Origin: Comamonadaceae bacterium
Lineage (GTDB): Bacteria; Pseudomonadota; Gammaproteobacteria; Burkholderiales; Burkholderiaceae_C
Direction: 5' to 3'
NCBI GenBank assembly: GCA_027490555.1
Contig: JAIXXW010000384.1
Coordinates: 1 to 6,421 of the forward strand
DNA length: 6,421 bases
A model generated the notes under the pieces. The model was given only the letters and a program-made list of their open reading frames with translations, was not told the DNA's origin and did not search any database. Positions 1-5,735 of the stretch are shown in pieces (positions within the stretch are counted from its first letter, which is position 1; each line of letters opens with the position of its first letter). Position numbers and translations under genes: made by a program.

Positions 1-66
1 GAGGACCCGGCCGATCTGATCGATGACCTGAAAAAAGCGCTCAAAGCGGCGGAGAAAGCCGCATGA
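1..66 (+). CDS. C-terminal end of a probable PLP-dependent trans-sulfuration enzyme (partial)
   Basis: Frame 1 is open from the left edge to a TGA at 64-66 and encodes 21 residues ending in DDLKKALKAAEKAA. An EDPADLIDDL-type tail followed by a charged helix is what I recall from the C-termini of O-acetyl/O-succinylhomoserine sulfhydrylases and cystathionine gamma-synthases, where it follows the end of the small domain. That identity is inference from a very short piece; no active-site lysine or PLP motif is in the window. The stop overlaps the next start as ATGA (63-66), so the two genes are probably co-transcribed and translationally coupled. Confidence 0.6.
   Translation, partial: EDPADLIDDLKKALKAAEKAA
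51..54 (+). promoter_or_regulatory. Ribosome binding site for the alpha/beta-hydrolase gene
   Basis: GGAG lies inside the end of the preceding coding region, 8 bases before the ATG at 63. It supports the ATG that overlaps the upstream stop as the true start. Confidence 0.55.
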
Positions 67-881
67 AAATCCCAGTTCAAGGCCAGGCGCTGTACGCCTA
101 CACCGGGGGCAAGCCTTTCAACCCCGCCCAGCCCACCGCCGTGTTCATCCACGGCGTGCTCAATGACCACAGTGTCTGGATCCTGCAAAGCCGCTACCTG
201 GCGCACCACGGCTGGAACGTGCTGGCCATTGACCTGCCTGGGCACTGCAAAAGCGAAGGCGCTGCGCCGCAGAGCGTAGAGCAAGCCGCCGACACCGTGC
301 TGGCTTTGCTCGATGCCCTCAACATCGACCAGGCTGCGCTGATCGGGCACAGCTTTGGCTCGCTCATCGCCCTCGAAGCCACAACCCGCGACGCCCAGGC
401 CCAGCCCGGGCGCATTGGCCACTTGGTGATGGTTGGCACCGCCTACCCGATGCGGGTCTCGCCCGCCTTGCTCGATCTCTCGGTCAGCGCCCCCATGCGG
501 GCGATCGACATGGTCAACGTCTTTTCCCACTCGACGCTCGCGCCGCCGCCTTCGGCCTTGGGCCCGGGCACCTGGCTGTATGGCGGCAGCAAAGCGCTGA
601 TGCGCCGCGTGCTGGCCAGCAACACGCAGGTCAATGTGTTCCACACCGGCTTCAAGGCCTGCGACGACTACCGGGGCGCAGAAGCGGCCATGGCCTGTGT
701 CGGCTGCCCCACCCTGTTTGTGCTGGGCCAAGCCGACCAGATGACGCCACCCAGGGCCGCGCAAAGCCTGCTGGCCCTGTGCCAGCGGCCCACGGTGGTG
801 CAACTGCCCGCAGGCCATTCGCTCATGACCGAGGCGCCCGAGGGTGTGCTGCAGGCGCTCAAGGATTTTTTAAAACCGTGA
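63..881 (+). CDS. Alpha/beta-hydrolase fold protein
   Basis: This 272-residue protein has the usual length and layout of a single-domain serine hydrolase. An oxyanion-hole HG motif sits at about residues 30-31 (FIHG). The DLPGH segment follows strand 4 at about 57-61. The nucleophile elbow is GHSFGS, with Ser97. The likely acid is Asp225 in GQADQMTP and the catalytic His is His252 in AGHSLMTEAPE, so the triad looks intact. No signal peptide or membrane segment is seen, so it should be cytoplasmic. The substrate cannot be read from sequence: esterase, lactonase and C-C hydrolase are all open, and the MetX homoserine acetyltransferase signature is absent. The ATG at 63 is chosen because it has a GGAG site and overlaps the previous stop as ATGA. 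The gene ends with an unusual TTT-TTA-AAA codon run, described separately. Confidence 0.9.
   Translation: MKIPVQGQALYAYTGGKPFNPAQPTAVFIHGVLNDHSVWILQSRYLAHHGWNVLAIDLPGHCKSEGAAPQSVEQAADTVLALLDALNIDQAALIGHSFGSLIALEATTRDAQAQPGRIGHLVMVGTAYPMRVSPALLDLSVSAPMRAIDMVNVFSHSTLAPPPSALGPGTWLYGGSKALMRRVLASNTQVNVFHTGFKACDDYRGAEAAMACVGCPTLFVLGQADQMTPPRAAQSLLALCQRPTVVQLPAGHSLMTEAPEGVLQALKDFLKP
866..875 (+). other. In-phase slippery run T-TTT-TTA-AAA at the end of the hydrolase gene
   Basis: Six T then four A occur with codon boundaries gaT-TTT-TTA-AAA (residues 268-271, D-F-L-K), two codons before the CCG-TGA end. T-TTT-TTA fits the X-XXY-YYZ rule for -1 frameshift heptamers and is the same heptamer as the HIV-1 gag-pol site. 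The overlapping T-TTA-AAA fits the rule as well. TTA is the only in-frame TTA leucine codon I found by eye in the coding regions of this GC-rich window. Function is inference; chance use of DFLK codons is the alternative. Confidence 0.4.
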
Positions 882-925
882 GCGTGACGACCCTTCGCGC
901 ACAGGGCTGCGCTCCCACAGCATGA
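878..925 (+). other. 15-codon bridging mini-ORF between hydrolase and P450
   Basis: A GTG at 878-880 overlaps the hydrolase stop as GTGA. The frame then runs 15 codons (MSVTTLRAQGCAPTA if initiated) to a TGA at 923-925, which overlaps the P450 start codon as ATGA (922-925). It lies in the -1 frame of the hydrolase, so it can be reached by re-initiation at the GTG or by a -1 shift at the slippery run upstream. The peptide resembles nothing I know, and a role in ribosome delivery is more plausible than a function of the peptide itself. No dedicated ribosome binding site is visible. Confidence 0.3.
880..914 (+). promoter_or_regulatory. Imperfect stem-loop between hydrolase stop and P450 start
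   Basis: GAGCG (880-884) pairs with CGCTC (910-914), extended by two G-U pairs (885-909, 886-908). After a bulge, CCCT (891-894) pairs with AGGG (903-906) around an 8-base loop. It starts 7 bases after the TTTTTTA heptamer and ends 7 bases before the P450 ATG. No T-tract follows it, so it is not a usual intrinsic terminator. It could be a frameshift stimulator or a structure controlling P450 translation; pairing was judged by eye only. Confidence 0.3.
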
Positions 926-2250
926 ACACATTGACTGCCCACATCACCCCGCCCATGTCGGCTGACAGGGCCCAGGAAATCGCCCGGTCGATGGACCTGC
1001 GGGCCTTGCCGCGTGATTTTCTGGACAACCCCTACCCGGTTTACGCCGCGCTGCGCCAGACCGAGCCCATCAAGCGCATGCCCGACGGGTCTTACTTCCT
1101 GACGCGCCACGCCGATCTGGTGACGGTGTACCGCGACGCCAAAGTCTTCAGCTCCGACAAGCAAGTCGAGTTCGGCCCCAAATACAACCATGCCCCGTTC
1201 AACCAGCCACCCTGGGCTGCAACCGGGGGCGTGGCCCCGCTGTTTGAACACCACACGCACAGCCTGGTCTTCAACGACCCGCCGCTGCACACCCGGGTGC
1301 GCCGGCTCATCATGGGCGCCCTCACCCGCCGTGCCATCGAGGCGATGGAACCCGCTCTGGTGCTGCTGGTGGACAGCCTGCTGGACAAGCTCGCGGCCCA
1401 GGGCGGGGGCGACCTGATCGAAGACTTTGCCTCGGCCATCCCGGTCGAGATCATCGGCAACCTGCTGGGCGTGCCGCACGCCGAGCGCGAACCCTTGCGC
1501 GGCTGGTCACTGGCCATTTTGGGCGCGCTCGAGCCGGCACTGAGCCCGTCACAAGAAGCCCTGGGCAACCGCAGTGTGAGCGAGTTTCTGGCCTACCTGC
1601 GCACGCTGGTGGCCCAGCGCCGCCAACACCCCGGTGACCCAGAGCAGGACGTGCTGACCCGGCTGATTCAAGGCGAAGCCAGCGGCGACGCCCTGAGCGA
1701 AGTCGAGTTGCTGCAAAACTGCATTTTTTTGCTCAACGCCGGGCACGAGACCACCACCAACCTGATCGGCAACGCCCTCATCAGCCTGCAGGAATGGCCC
1801 GAGCAGCGCCTGCAACTGCTCCAGGACCTGCGGCAAGCGGACAGCGACGCTGCGCGCGATCAGATCCTGGACTTGGCGGTCGACGAGTTTTTGCGCTTTG
1901 AGTCGTCCAACCAGCTGGGCAACCGCCGCGCCCTGCAAGCCACCCAGGTCAACGGTGTCGATCTGCCCGCCGGGGCCTTGCTGACGCTGTGCATTGGCGC
2001 GGCCAACCGCGACCCGGCGGTGTACGGGCACCCCGAACAGCTGGACCTGCGGCGCACCGGCAACAAGCACCTGGCTTTTGGCCAGGGTGTGCACCAGTGC
2101 GCTGGCCTGAGCCTGGCGCGTTTGGAGGGCCGCGTGGCCATCGGGCGCTTTGTGCAGCGCTTTCCGAACTACCGGCTCACCCAGGCGCCGGTGCGGGGCG
2201 GACGGGCCCGGTTTCGCGGCTTTTTGCACGCGCCGTTTTCGATCACCTGA
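922..2250 (+). CDS. Cytochrome P450 monooxygenase (soluble bacterial type)
   Basis: This 442-residue protein has all core P450 signatures. The C-helix DPPLHTRVRR lies at about residues 119-128. The I-helix oxygen-activation motif AGHETT spans 273-278, with the Glu276/Thr277 acid-alcohol pair. The K-helix ExxR is Glu322 to Arg325. The haem loop FGQGVHQCAG spans 386-395, with Cys393 as thiolate ligand. There is no N-terminal membrane anchor and no fused reductase, so it should be a soluble class I enzyme needing a separate ferredoxin and reductase; neither is encoded in this window. The substrate is unknown. The motif pattern is that of CYP107-like bacterial hydroxylases rather than CYP152 peroxygenases. 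Residues about 89-106 form a proline/alanine-rich loop that looks longer than in relatives I remember. The ATG at 922 has no clear Shine-Dalgarno sequence; ATG 955 is an alternative start. Translation may depend on coupling to the upstream gene. Confidence 0.95.
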   Translation: MNTLTAHITPPMSADRAQEIARSMDLRALPRDFLDNPYPVYAALRQTEPIKRMPDGSYFLTRHADLVTVYRDAKVFSSDKQVEFGPKYNHAPFNQPPWAATGGVAPLFEHHTHSLVFNDPPLHTRVRRLIMGALTRRAIEAMEPALVLLVDSLLDKLAAQGGGDLIEDFASAIPVEIIGNLLGVPHAEREPLRGWSLAILGALEPALSPSQEALGNRSVSEFLAYLRTLVAQRRQHPGDPEQDVLTRLIQGEASGDALSEVELLQNCIFLLNAGHETTTNLIGNALISLQEWPEQRLQLLQDLRQADSDAARDQILDLAVDEFLRFESSNQLGNRRALQATQVNGVDLPAGALLTLCIGAANRDPAVYGHPEQLDLRRTGNKHLAFGQGVHQCAGLSLARLEGRVAIGRFVQRFPNYRLTQAPVRGGRARFRGFLHAPFSIT

Positions 2251-2255
2251 AGGAC

Positions 2256-2260
2256 AGGAG
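2256..2260 (+). promoter_or_regulatory. Ribosome binding site of the DUF962 gene
   Basis: AGGAG stands 7 bases before the ATG at 2268. It fixes this internal ATG as the start, although the open frame extends upstream across the end of the P450 gene. Confidence 0.7.
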
Positions 2261-2267
2261 CACCCCC

Positions 2268-2591
2268 ATGGAACAGCCCCAGACCGAGTCGGTACGGCAC
2301 GCCAGCTTTGCCGAGTTTTACCCCTTTTACCTGAGTGAACACAGCCACCGCCTGTGCCGCCGCATGCACTTTGTGGGCAGCAGCTTGAGCCTGGTCTGCC
2401 TGGCCATGCTGTTCATCACCGGCCAGCTTCAATTCCTGCTGTACGGCCTGCTGTGCGGCTACGGTTGCGCCTGGATCGGGCACTTCGTGTTCGAGAAAAA
2501 CAAGCCCGCCAGCTTCAAGCGCCCGCTCTACAGCTTCATGGGCGACTGGGTGATGTACCGCGACATGTGGCGCGGGCAGGTGAGTTTTTAA
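2268..2591 (+). CDS. DUF962 / Mpo1-like small membrane protein
   Basis: The product is 107 residues. The pattern is that of the DUF962 (YGL010w/Mpo1-like) family: an FxxFYPFYLSEHSHR start, a His at 34 before a glycine (MHFVG), and the hallmark GHFVFEKNKPASF at about 71-83 followed by YSFMGDWVMYRDMW. Two hydrophobic segments at about 36-52 and 54-71 suggest an inner-membrane hairpin. Yeast Mpo1 is an Fe(II)-dependent dioxygenase that shortens 2-hydroxy fatty acids by one carbon, using conserved histidines. His25, His27, His34 and His72 are candidate metal ligands here, but bacterial members are largely uncharacterised, so activity is inference. The gene starts 17 bases after the P450 stop with a good ribosome binding site and is probably in the same operon. 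Its stop is only 4 bp from the stop of the converging yihY-type gene. Confidence 0.85.
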   Translation: MEQPQTESVRHASFAEFYPFYLSEHSHRLCRRMHFVGSSLSLVCLAMLFITGQLQFLLYGLLCGYGCAWIGHFVFEKNKPASFKRPLYSFMGDWVMYRDMWRGQVSF

Positions 2592-2595
2592 AGTT

Positions 2596-3852
2596 TCAAG
2601 CCGCGGCCACCGCCTCCGGCAGCAACTGCACCAGCCGGATCCGCTCCAGACCGGTGTGTTGCCAGACCCGGTCGGTGGCCGAGCCGCGCAGGACCAACAG
2701 CCGATCGGCCAATGGCGACACGCTGGCCATCTCGGGATCGACCAGCAAAACCAGCCGCGCCTGGCCCCGGTCGTTGGCCTCGGACAGGCGGCCCACCCAA
2801 TCCAGGCGCTGCAAAACCTCCAGGACCTGCAGCAACTCGCTCGCCTCGACCCGCAGACGCAGCGCGAGCTCGTCGGTGCTGCACCCCCGCCGCTCGCAGG
2901 CTTTGGCAGCGCTCAGTTCGGCCAGCACCTCGAGCGCCAGCCGGAAGGACCAGCCTGCACCATCGGGTTTGCGCCAGGCTTGGCGTCCCAGCTCAGGCAG
3001 GCTGGACGCCAGCACCGCCCCCAGCAAGACCAGCAGCCAGGTCACATACACCCAGACCAGCATGATCGGCACTGCGGCAAATGCGCCGTACACCAGCGAA
3101 TAAGTGGGCACCTCCAGCAGGTACAAGGCCATGGCTTTTTTGGCCACTTCCAGTGAACACGCCACCAAAAAGCCCGCCGTGATCGCATGCCGCCAGCGCA
3201 CACGGGTGTAGGGCACATAAAAGTACAAACCGCTGACGCAGGCGGTCAGCATCAGGAACTCGAAACCATCGAGCAACCACCGGGTGGAGCCCGGCAACAC
3301 GTTCACCACATCCCGCGAGGCCGTGACCACATAGGAAGACAGGGCCAGACTGCTGCCCAACAGCAAAGGCCCCAGGGTGATGGCCGCCCAGTACAGCAAG
3401 ACCCTTTGCGCAACAGGCCGCTGGCGCTGGACCCTCCAGATCTGGCCCAGGGTGCGCTCGATGGTCACCATCAGGAACACCGCCGAGAGCAGCACCACCG
3501 CCAAACCGGCCGTGCCCAGGCGGCTGGCCTTGCGTGAGAACTGCGTCAGGTAACTGAGCACCTGCCGGGCAATGCTTTCCGGCACCAGACTCTCGACCAG
3601 CCAGCGCTGGATGGCCTCTTGAAACTTGCCAAACACCGGAAATGCCGAAAACACCGCCAGCGCCACGGCAAACAGGGGCACCAGGGCCAACACGGTGGTG
3701 AACGTCAAGGAACTGGCGCTCACGCCCAAACGCGCTTCACGGAAGCGCTCGGCCAGGACAGCACCCATCTGGCGCCACGGAAAAACCGACAATTCCTGCC
3801 ACCACAGGGCGATGTGTTCACGCAAAGAGGTCTTTGTCTGGGGAGTTGGCAT
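2596..3852 (-). CDS. yihY: YihY/BrkB (UPF0761) family inner-membrane protein
   Basis: This 418-residue membrane protein is of the YihY/virulence-factor-BrkB family, which was once misannotated as RNase BN. The N-terminal block is LREHIALWWQELSVFPW, and about six hydrophobic segments lie near residues 46-72, 112-130, 152-175, 196-214, 223-245 and 258-283. Family marks are SSLTFTTVLALVPL in the first segment and VYGAFAAVPIMLVWVYVTWL in the last. Residues about 305-418 form a soluble tail absent from the roughly 290-residue E. coli YihY; part of it (about 305-360) looks like a winged-helix fold. The molecular function of the family is not settled. The open frame continues upstream for 173 more codons, but that part is the antisense of the DUF2069 gene with a shadow-frame composition. 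The ATG at 3852, just before the conserved N-terminus, is therefore chosen; no strong ribosome binding site precedes it. The gene is divergent from DUF2069 and convergent with DUF962. Confidence 0.9.
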   Translation of the reverse strand: MPTPQTKTSLREHIALWWQELSVFPWRQMGAVLAERFREARLGVSASSLTFTTVLALVPLFAVALAVFSAFPVFGKFQEAIQRWLVESLVPESIARQVLSYLTQFSRKASRLGTAGLAVVLLSAVFLMVTIERTLGQIWRVQRQRPVAQRVLLYWAAITLGPLLLGSSLALSSYVVTASRDVVNVLPGSTRWLLDGFEFLMLTACVSGLYFYVPYTRVRWRHAITAGFLVACSLEVAKKAMALYLLEVPTYSLVYGAFAAVPIMLVWVYVTWLLVLLGAVLASSLPELGRQAWRKPDGAGWSFRLALEVLAELSAAKACERRGCSTDELALRLRVEASELLQVLEVLQRLDWVGRLSEANDRGQARLVLLVDPEMASVSPLADRLLVLRGSATDRVWQHTGLERIRLVQLLPEAVAAA

Positions 3853-3864
3853 GCCCGGTATGAT
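3834..3864 (+). promoter_or_regulatory. Possible promoter for the DUF2069 gene
   Basis: TATGAT at 3859-3864 is a good -10 match. A poor -35 candidate, TTGTCT (3834-3839), sits 19 bases upstream, which is a long spacer. Transcription would start at about 3871, only a few bases before the ATG at 3874, giving an almost leaderless mRNA. The element lies inside the 5' end of the divergent yihY-type gene. Imperfect symmetry (GGCAT 3848-3852 and ATGCC 3863-3867) surrounds it. This was judged by eye and is weak evidence. Confidence 0.3.
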
Positions 3865-3873
3865 GCCACCGCC

Positions 3874-4305
3874 ATGAACACAAACCCTGAAACGAGTCTC
3901 CCGCCCTCCGAAGAAACAGCGCCAGCGGGCCTGGACAGCACCCGCTGGCTGGCTGTGGGCAGCCTGCTGGGCCTGATCGTGCTGGGCCTGGCCTGGGAAA
4001 TCTGGCTGGCCCCGCTGCGCGAAGGCGGCAGCTGGTGGGCCATCAAGGTGCTGCCCCTGTGCATCCCCGTGGCCGGTTTGCTGAAAAACCGCATGTACAC
4101 CTACCGCTGGGTCAGCATGCTGGTGTGGCTGTACTTCACCGAGGGCGTGGTGCGGGCCTGGGGCGACGCCTGGCCCTCCAGCGGATGGGCCGGCCTGCAA
4201 ATCCTGCTGTGCACCAGCTTGTTTGTGGCCTGCGCGCTGCATGTGCGCATCCGCTTCAAAGCCGCCAAGGCCAGCGGCAACTTTGTGCCCGTGCCCCGAG
4301 ACTGA
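3874..4305 (+). CDS. DUF2069 family inner-membrane protein
   Basis: The product is 143 residues with a polar N-terminus and four hydrophobic segments at about 25-45, 54-70, 78-96 and 105-124. The stretch WWAIKVLPLCIPVAGLL, then YTYRWVSMLVWLYFTEGVVRAW, is the conserved core of DUF2069, a family of small membrane proteins of unknown function found in beta- and gammaproteobacteria. The ATG at 3874 is taken as start because upstream sequence in this frame is antisense to the yihY-type gene. No Shine-Dalgarno sequence is visible, which fits a leaderless or nearly leaderless mRNA. Its stop is 5 bp before the next ATG, so it probably leads an operon with the FAD dehydrogenase. Confidence 0.85.
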   Translation: MNTNPETSLPPSEETAPAGLDSTRWLAVGSLLGLIVLGLAWEIWLAPLREGGSWWAIKVLPLCIPVAGLLKNRMYTYRWVSMLVWLYFTEGVVRAWGDAWPSSGWAGLQILLCTSLFVACALHVRIRFKAAKASGNFVPVPRD

Positions 4306-4310
4306 ACACC

Positions 4311-5735
4311 ATGACCCAGAACCTGCTGCACCAACTGCGCCAGATTTGTGGCGATGCCCACGTCCTGACACACGATGACCCGGCCACCGACCTGAGCCCC
4401 TGGGAGCAAGACTGGCGCAAACGGGTGCGCGGCCGCGCCCTGGCCGTGGTGCGCCCGGGCAACACCCAGGAGGTGGCGGCTGTGGTCAAGGCCTGCGCGG
4501 CGCAGCACACCCCCATCGTGCCGCAAGGCGGCAACACCGGCCTGGTGGTGGGCGGTGTGCCCGACGGCTCGGGCACCCAGGTCGTGCTGAGCATGACCCG
4601 CATGAACGCGGTCCGGGCGGTGGATCCGGCCAACCTGACCATCACCGTCGAGGCCGGTTGCGTGCTGCAAAACCTGCAGGCCGCTGCGGCCCAGGCGGGA
4701 TTTTTGTTTCCCCTGAGCCTGGGCGCCGAAGGCAGTTGCACCATCGGTGGCAACCTGGGCACGAATGCGGGCGGCACCCAGGTGGTGCGCTATGGCAACA
4801 CCCGCGAGCTGTGCCTGGGCCTGGAAGTCGTGACCGCGCAGGGCCAGATCTGGCACGGTCTGACCGGTCTGCGCAAGGACAACACGGGCTACGACCTGCG
4901 CAACCTGATGATCGGCAGCGAAGGCACGCTGGGCATCATCACCGCCGCGACCATGAAGCTGTACCCGCTGCCTGCCGCGCAACTGACGGCCTGGGCGGCT
5001 GTGCCCAGCATGGAGGCGGCCGTGCAATTGCTGGGCCTGGCCCACCAGCGCCTGGGCCCGGGTCTGACGGGTTTTGAGGTCATGAACCAGTTTGCCCTGA
5101 GCCTGGTCGACAAACACTTCCCCCAGCTGCGCGTGCCGCTGTGGCAGGAAACCCCCTGGTGCGTGTTGCTGGAAAACTCGGACAGCGAAAGCGAAACCCA
5201 TGCCCGTGGCCAGTTCGAGGCCCTGCTCGAAGCGGCGCTGGAGGCCGGTTGCGTGAGCGACGCCGTGGTGGCTGAAAGCCTGGCCCAAGCGCGCGGTCTG
5301 TGGCACATCCGTGAAAGCATCACCCTGGCCCAGGTGGAAGAAGGCCTGAACATCAAGCACGACATCAGCATCCCGGTGTCCCTCATTCCGGCCTTTGTGG
5401 CCGAGACCGACGCCCTGCTGGCCCGCGAGGTGCCCGGCGTGCGCATGGTCGACTTTGGCCACCTGGGTGACGGCAACCTGCACTACAACGTGCAAGCCCC
5501 CGAAGGGGCCGATGGCCACGCCTTTTTGCGCGACTTTGAAGACCAGGTCAACACCCTGGTGTTCGACCAAGTCAAACGCTTTGACGGCTCCATCAGCGCC
5601 GAACACGGCGTGGGTGGGCTCAAAGTGGGCAAACTGCCGCTGTACAAGGACCCCACGGCGATGGCCATGATGCGGCTCGTCAAGCAGGCACTCGACCCGC
5701 ACAACCTGCTCAACCCCCACAAAGTCATCGCATGA
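4311..5735 (+). CDS. FAD-dependent 2-hydroxyacid dehydrogenase (D-2-hydroxyglutarate/D-lactate type)
   Basis: This 474-residue, full-length, probably soluble flavoenzyme has an N-terminal FAD_binding_4 (PCMH) domain and a C-terminal FAD-oxidase_C domain. FAD contacts are expected at PQGGNTGLVVGG (71-82), GSCTIGGNLGTNAGG (141-155) and NTGYDLRNLMIGSEGTLGI (191-209). The C-terminal domain carries WHIRESI (331-337), GHLGDGNLHYNV (383-394), SAEHGVG (429-435) and the closing LDPHNLLNPHKV (461-472). His384, His391 and Glu431 correspond to the metal site, and His432 to the likely catalytic base, of D-2-hydroxyglutarate dehydrogenases; these are family-based assignments. The enzyme oxidises a D-2-hydroxy acid to the 2-oxo acid and passes electrons to a quinone or flavoprotein. 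D-2-hydroxyglutarate is favoured; D-lactate or glycolate cannot be excluded. The ATG at 4311 begins the conserved part; the ribosome binding site is poor. The stop overlaps a mini-ORF start as ATGA. Confidence 0.92.
   Translation: MTQNLLHQLRQICGDAHVLTHDDPATDLSPWEQDWRKRVRGRALAVVRPGNTQEVAAVVKACAAQHTPIVPQGGNTGLVVGGVPDGSGTQVVLSMTRMNAVRAVDPANLTITVEAGCVLQNLQAAAAQAGFLFPLSLGAEGSCTIGGNLGTNAGGTQVVRYGNTRELCLGLEVVTAQGQIWHGLTGLRKDNTGYDLRNLMIGSEGTLGIITAATMKLYPLPAAQLTAWAAVPSMEAAVQLLGLAHQRLGPGLTGFEVMNQFALSLVDKHFPQLRVPLWQETPWCVLLENSDSESETHARGQFEALLEAALEAGCVSDAVVAESLAQARGLWHIRESITLAQVEEGLNIKHDISIPVSLIPAFVAETDALLAREVPGVRMVDFGHLGDGNLHYNVQAPEGADGHAFLRDFEDQVNTLVFDQVKRFDGSISAEHGVGGLKVGKLPLYKDPTAMAMMRLVKQALDPHNLLNPHKVIA

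Noticed and set aside
880..914. Stem-loop as an intrinsic terminator of the hydrolase gene
   Set aside because: The T-run (866-871) is upstream of the stem, not downstream, and the stem is interrupted; a terminator reading is not supported on the + strand.
1549..2229. Open frame of 226 codons on the minus strand inside the P450 gene
   Set aside because: Shadow frame; the P450 signatures lie on the + strand and the antisense product has no recognisable motif.
1989..2267. Upstream extension of the DUF962 frame over the end of the P450
   Set aside because: The extension is a shadow of P450 codons. An AGGAG site and the family's conserved N-terminus place the start at 2268.
2596..3104. Several + strand open frames across the 3' half of the yihY-type gene
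   Set aside because: Low-complexity Ala/Pro/Arg/Gln translations without motifs; they are antisense shadows.
3964..3992. Repeated GCTGGGCCTG within the DUF2069 gene
   Set aside because: Explained by Leu-Gly-Leu membrane-segment codons with strong codon bias; the same word appears elsewhere in unrelated coding sequence.
3853..4371. 173-codon N-terminal extension of the yihY-type frame
   Set aside because: It is antisense to the DUF2069 gene and has a His/Gln/Gly-rich shadow composition. Known homologues begin close to the LREHIALWWQELS block.
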